6,690 bases of DNA from Solobacterium sp. (GTDB lineage: Bacteria > Bacillota_I > Bacilli_A > Erysipelotrichales > Erysipelotrichaceae), in NCBI GenBank assembly GCA_017543025.1, contig JAFYGX010000248.1, positions 1 to 6,690 of the forward strand, in the 5' to 3' direction. A model generated the notes under the pieces. It saw only the letters and a list, made by a program, of their open reading frames with translations, was not told the DNA's origin and did no database searches. This document shows positions 5,951 through 6,690 of the stretch, one piece after another. Every line of letters starts with the position of its first letter. Within the stretch, counting starts at the first letter, position 1. A program made the translations under genes and the position numbers.

Positions 5951-5972
5951 TCAGATTGTTCTCAGATTGTTC
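5951..5972. repeat. Perfect tandem repeat of 11 bp upstream of the reductase
   Basis: TCAGATTGTTC occurs twice with no gap (5951-5961 and 5962-5972). The 11-bp period, about one helical turn, puts both copies on the same face of the DNA. That is how OmpR/PhoB-type response regulators and some other activators bind. It lies about 30 bp upstream of the candidate -10 of the reductase gene (minus strand). A chance duplication is also possible. Confidence 0.5.
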
Positions 5973-6131
5973 AAAGCATGCAAACCGGAGCCTGAGCGAA
6001 GAGTATATCTTCAGAAGCGGATCAGCAGGAAAGATAACGGCATGAGAAAGATCGTGACTGATATCCGTGACAATCATATCAGCTTTCTGAATGTTTCAGT
6101 GAGCACCTTCGGAAGCAGTGCATGATCAAAA

Positions 6132-6157
6132 TGCCTTAAGTTCCAGACCTTAAGGCA
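6132..6157 (-). terminator. Intrinsic terminator of the LURP-one-related gene
   Basis: Perfect 9-bp stem TGCCTTAAG (6132-6140) and CTTAAGGCA (6149-6157) with an 8-nt loop. On the minus strand the stem is followed by TTTT, and it lies about 30 bases after the stop of the leftward gene. On the plus strand no T run follows. Confidence 0.65.
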
Positions 6158-6187
6158 CTCTGTTCATTCTGTCTTCCGGATTGTTTA

Positions 6188-6466
6188 TTATTTCTTTCCG
6201 GCTGTCTTCTTCTGCTTCTGAATGTTATGGTCAGCCTGAATTGCATTCAGCCCGATCATTACTGCCAGAGCAAGCAGTTCATCCTCGCCCTCGGCCACAT
6301 GAAGCTCGTAGCAGTCACCGAAGGACATCCACTTCTTATGAATGGAGGCAACTGTGCCGAAACCTCTTGTAACCGTGAAATCATGATCCAGAGGAAGCCC
6401 GGTGACATCCCAGTTCACAATTCCGACCTGATGTCTGACCCAGGGAAAGATGGAAAACACCTTTGC
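6188..6466 (-). pseudogene. LURP-one-related (LOR)/YxjI-type protein, 3' fragment cut by an insertion
   Basis: The last 92 residues of a LURP-one-related (PF04525, tubby/scramblase-like beta-barrel) protein. The match is in the repeat-like strands: FSIFPWVRHQVGIVNWDVTG, corresponding to the family's F-lFrpky-i--nGWqVeGd. It is followed by GTVASIHKKWMSFGDCYELHV, corresponding to g--vasIsKeWfsWGDtYeIdi, and the final helix ELLALAVMIGLNAI. Members are about 160-200 residues, so roughly the first half is missing. Homology stops exactly where the mobile-element end begins (6467). A TTG at 6505 lets the frame continue 13 codons into the element (LASLAPLWGG), but those codons are element hairpin sequence, not LOR. 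The family has unknown function in bacteria; this copy is probably inactive. The 5' half should lie beyond the element, outside the window. Confidence 0.75.
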
Positions 6467-6640
6467 GTCAATTACCCCGCCCCATAAAGGGGCGAGGCTT
6501 GCCAAAGCTTCGCGTATCCCTTAATGGTTATAGAGTTTGCAGCTCACTCAGCCAGTCCTGACGTCACAGCATGAGGCTGTGCTCCTGGCTTATGCTTAGC
6601 ATCGCCTCCCTCGGTACAGAGGACTGTGGCCGCATCGCCG
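6467..6640 (-). ncRNA. Putative omega RNA (reRNA) scaffold of the TnpB element
   Basis: TnpB nucleases use an RNA that overlaps the 3' end of tnpB and runs to the element's right end, with the adjacent host bases as guide. The segment has the expected structure: a nested hairpin (6590-6585 with 6555-6550 outer, 6581-6576 with 6570-6565 inner, loop CTCAT), the small GCTT hairpin at 6508-6497, and the GC-rich terminal stem. The guide would start at 6466 (GCAAAGGTGTTTTCCA for the first 16 nt). The 5' boundary is a guess; function is inferred from family knowledge. Confidence 0.5.
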
Positions 6641-6690
6641 GGTTATTGACAAAACCCGTTTTTTGTTTCCGTCAGGATGTACCCGACAGA
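6544..6690 (-). pseudogene. tnpB: C-terminal tail of TnpB, interrupted by an in-frame stop
   Basis: The minus-strand frame entering at 6690 reads SVGYILTETKNGFCQ, a TAA at 6645-6643, then PGDAATVLC, TEGGDAKHKPGAQPHAV and TSGLAE, ending at TGA 6546-6544. The part with GGDAKHKPGAQPHA is a tail I recognise from tnpB (OrfB, IS605-type) genes, whose 3' end doubles as omega RNA. TnpB is an RNA-guided DNA nuclease; its RuvC and zinc-ribbon parts would lie to the right of the window. The TAA may be a nonsense mutation, or the true end of this tnpB variant, with the rest kept only as RNA. I cannot tell whether the full-length gene works. Confidence 0.6.
6639..6664 (+). terminator. Plus-strand intrinsic terminator inside the element
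   Basis: CGGGTT (6639-6644) pairs with AACCCG (6653-6658), followed directly by T6 (6659-6664) and then GTTT. This is a typical rho-independent terminator for transcripts running against tnpB. It would shield the element from antisense transcription from the left, or it may simply be a hairpin at the 5' side of the minus-strand RNA. Confidence 0.55.

Larger units (their letters stand above)
5877..6131. other. Non-coding stretch upstream of the reductase gene
   Basis: The part nearest the reductase holds its candidate promoter, palindrome and tandem repeat. The remainder (about 5975-6131) shows no gene I can support. A plus-strand frame is open to a TGA at 6123-6125 and reads as a charged segment (RLFKACKPEPERRVYLQKRI, then ...FLNVSVSTFGSSA). 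It has no start with a ribosome binding site and resembles nothing I know. Confidence 0.4.
6467..6690 (-). mobile_element. Right end of an IS200/IS605-family (tnpB-type) element
   Basis: Read on the minus strand, the segment has the order expected at the right end of an IS200/IS605 or IS1341-type element. There is a tnpB C-terminal tail, a stretch of nested hairpins, then a subterminal hairpin and TTGAC immediately before host DNA. The terminal stem is 6497-6489 with 6483-6475 (loop TTTAT). It is 9 bp including one U-G wobble in minus-strand RNA, where the plus strand would have an A-C mismatch, so the structure belongs to the minus strand. A small hairpin GCTT-TGGC-AAGC (6508-6497) precedes it. 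The element continues past the right edge of the window. Its end was placed at 6467 by the TTGAC and by the resumption of LOR homology at 6466. Confidence 0.7.

Noticed and set aside
5940..6125. Plus-strand open frame (TDQIVLRLFKACKPEPERR...)
   Set aside because: No start codon with a ribosome binding site, no recognised domain, and it overlaps regulatory repeats; kept only as a possible remnant.
6467..6505. TTG start at 6505 for the LURP-one-related fragment
   Set aside because: The first codons (LASLAPLWGG) come from the element's terminal hairpin and have no Shine-Dalgarno; this is read-in from the insertion, not the native start.

Overview
The window looks like an accessory or loosely packed chromosomal stretch of a mid-GC Bacillota, probably an anaerobic gut Clostridia or Erysipelotrichia member. 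This rests on strong AGGAGG-type ribosome binding sites, the protein families present (a lipoprotein tyrosine phosphatase, DUF6765, YkvA/DUF1232, LURP-one-related) and an IS200/IS605-type end. The exact taxon cannot be read from the sequence.

Layout, left to right. (1) 2-1150 (+): a secreted lipoprotein with a protein-tyrosine-phosphatase signature, whose first codons lie outside the window. (2) 1324-1617 (-): a remnant of a GGDEF diguanylate cyclase, with a plausible promoter and a second-frame start just upstream. (3) 4045-1795 (-): a compact three-gene operon joined by two 4-nt ATGA overlaps: a small membrane protein, a DUF6765-like protein rich in His and Asp, and a DUF308/HdeD-like membrane protein. 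(4) 4351-4747 (+): a YkvA/DUF1232 gene, divergent from the operon, with a perfect extended -10 promoter. It is readable only if one base is lost or skipped at an A9 run. (5) 4772-4797: a hairpin terminator usable on both strands, between convergent genes. (6) 5786-4849 (-): a flavodoxin-fold reductase followed by a 64-residue peptide with a double-glycine leader (ELDRVAGG) and a Gly/Pro-rich core, so a candidate secreted peptide. Upstream of the reductase lie a 17-bp palindrome over the -10 region and a perfect tandem 11-bp repeat. (7) 6188-6690 (-): the 3' part of a LURP-one-related gene, cut by the right end of an IS200/IS605-family element. The element contributes a tnpB tail and a structured right end that looks like an omega RNA scaffold; the next bases, from the broken host gene, would be its guide.

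How the genes fit together: the three-gene operon is the only clear functional unit, and its overlaps imply coupled translation at or near the membrane, with unknown function. The reductase and the GG-leader peptide could share a transcript. Much of the rest shows decay or instability: a GGDEF remnant, an A9 frameshift and a gene cut by an insertion. No rRNA, tRNA or CRISPR array was seen.
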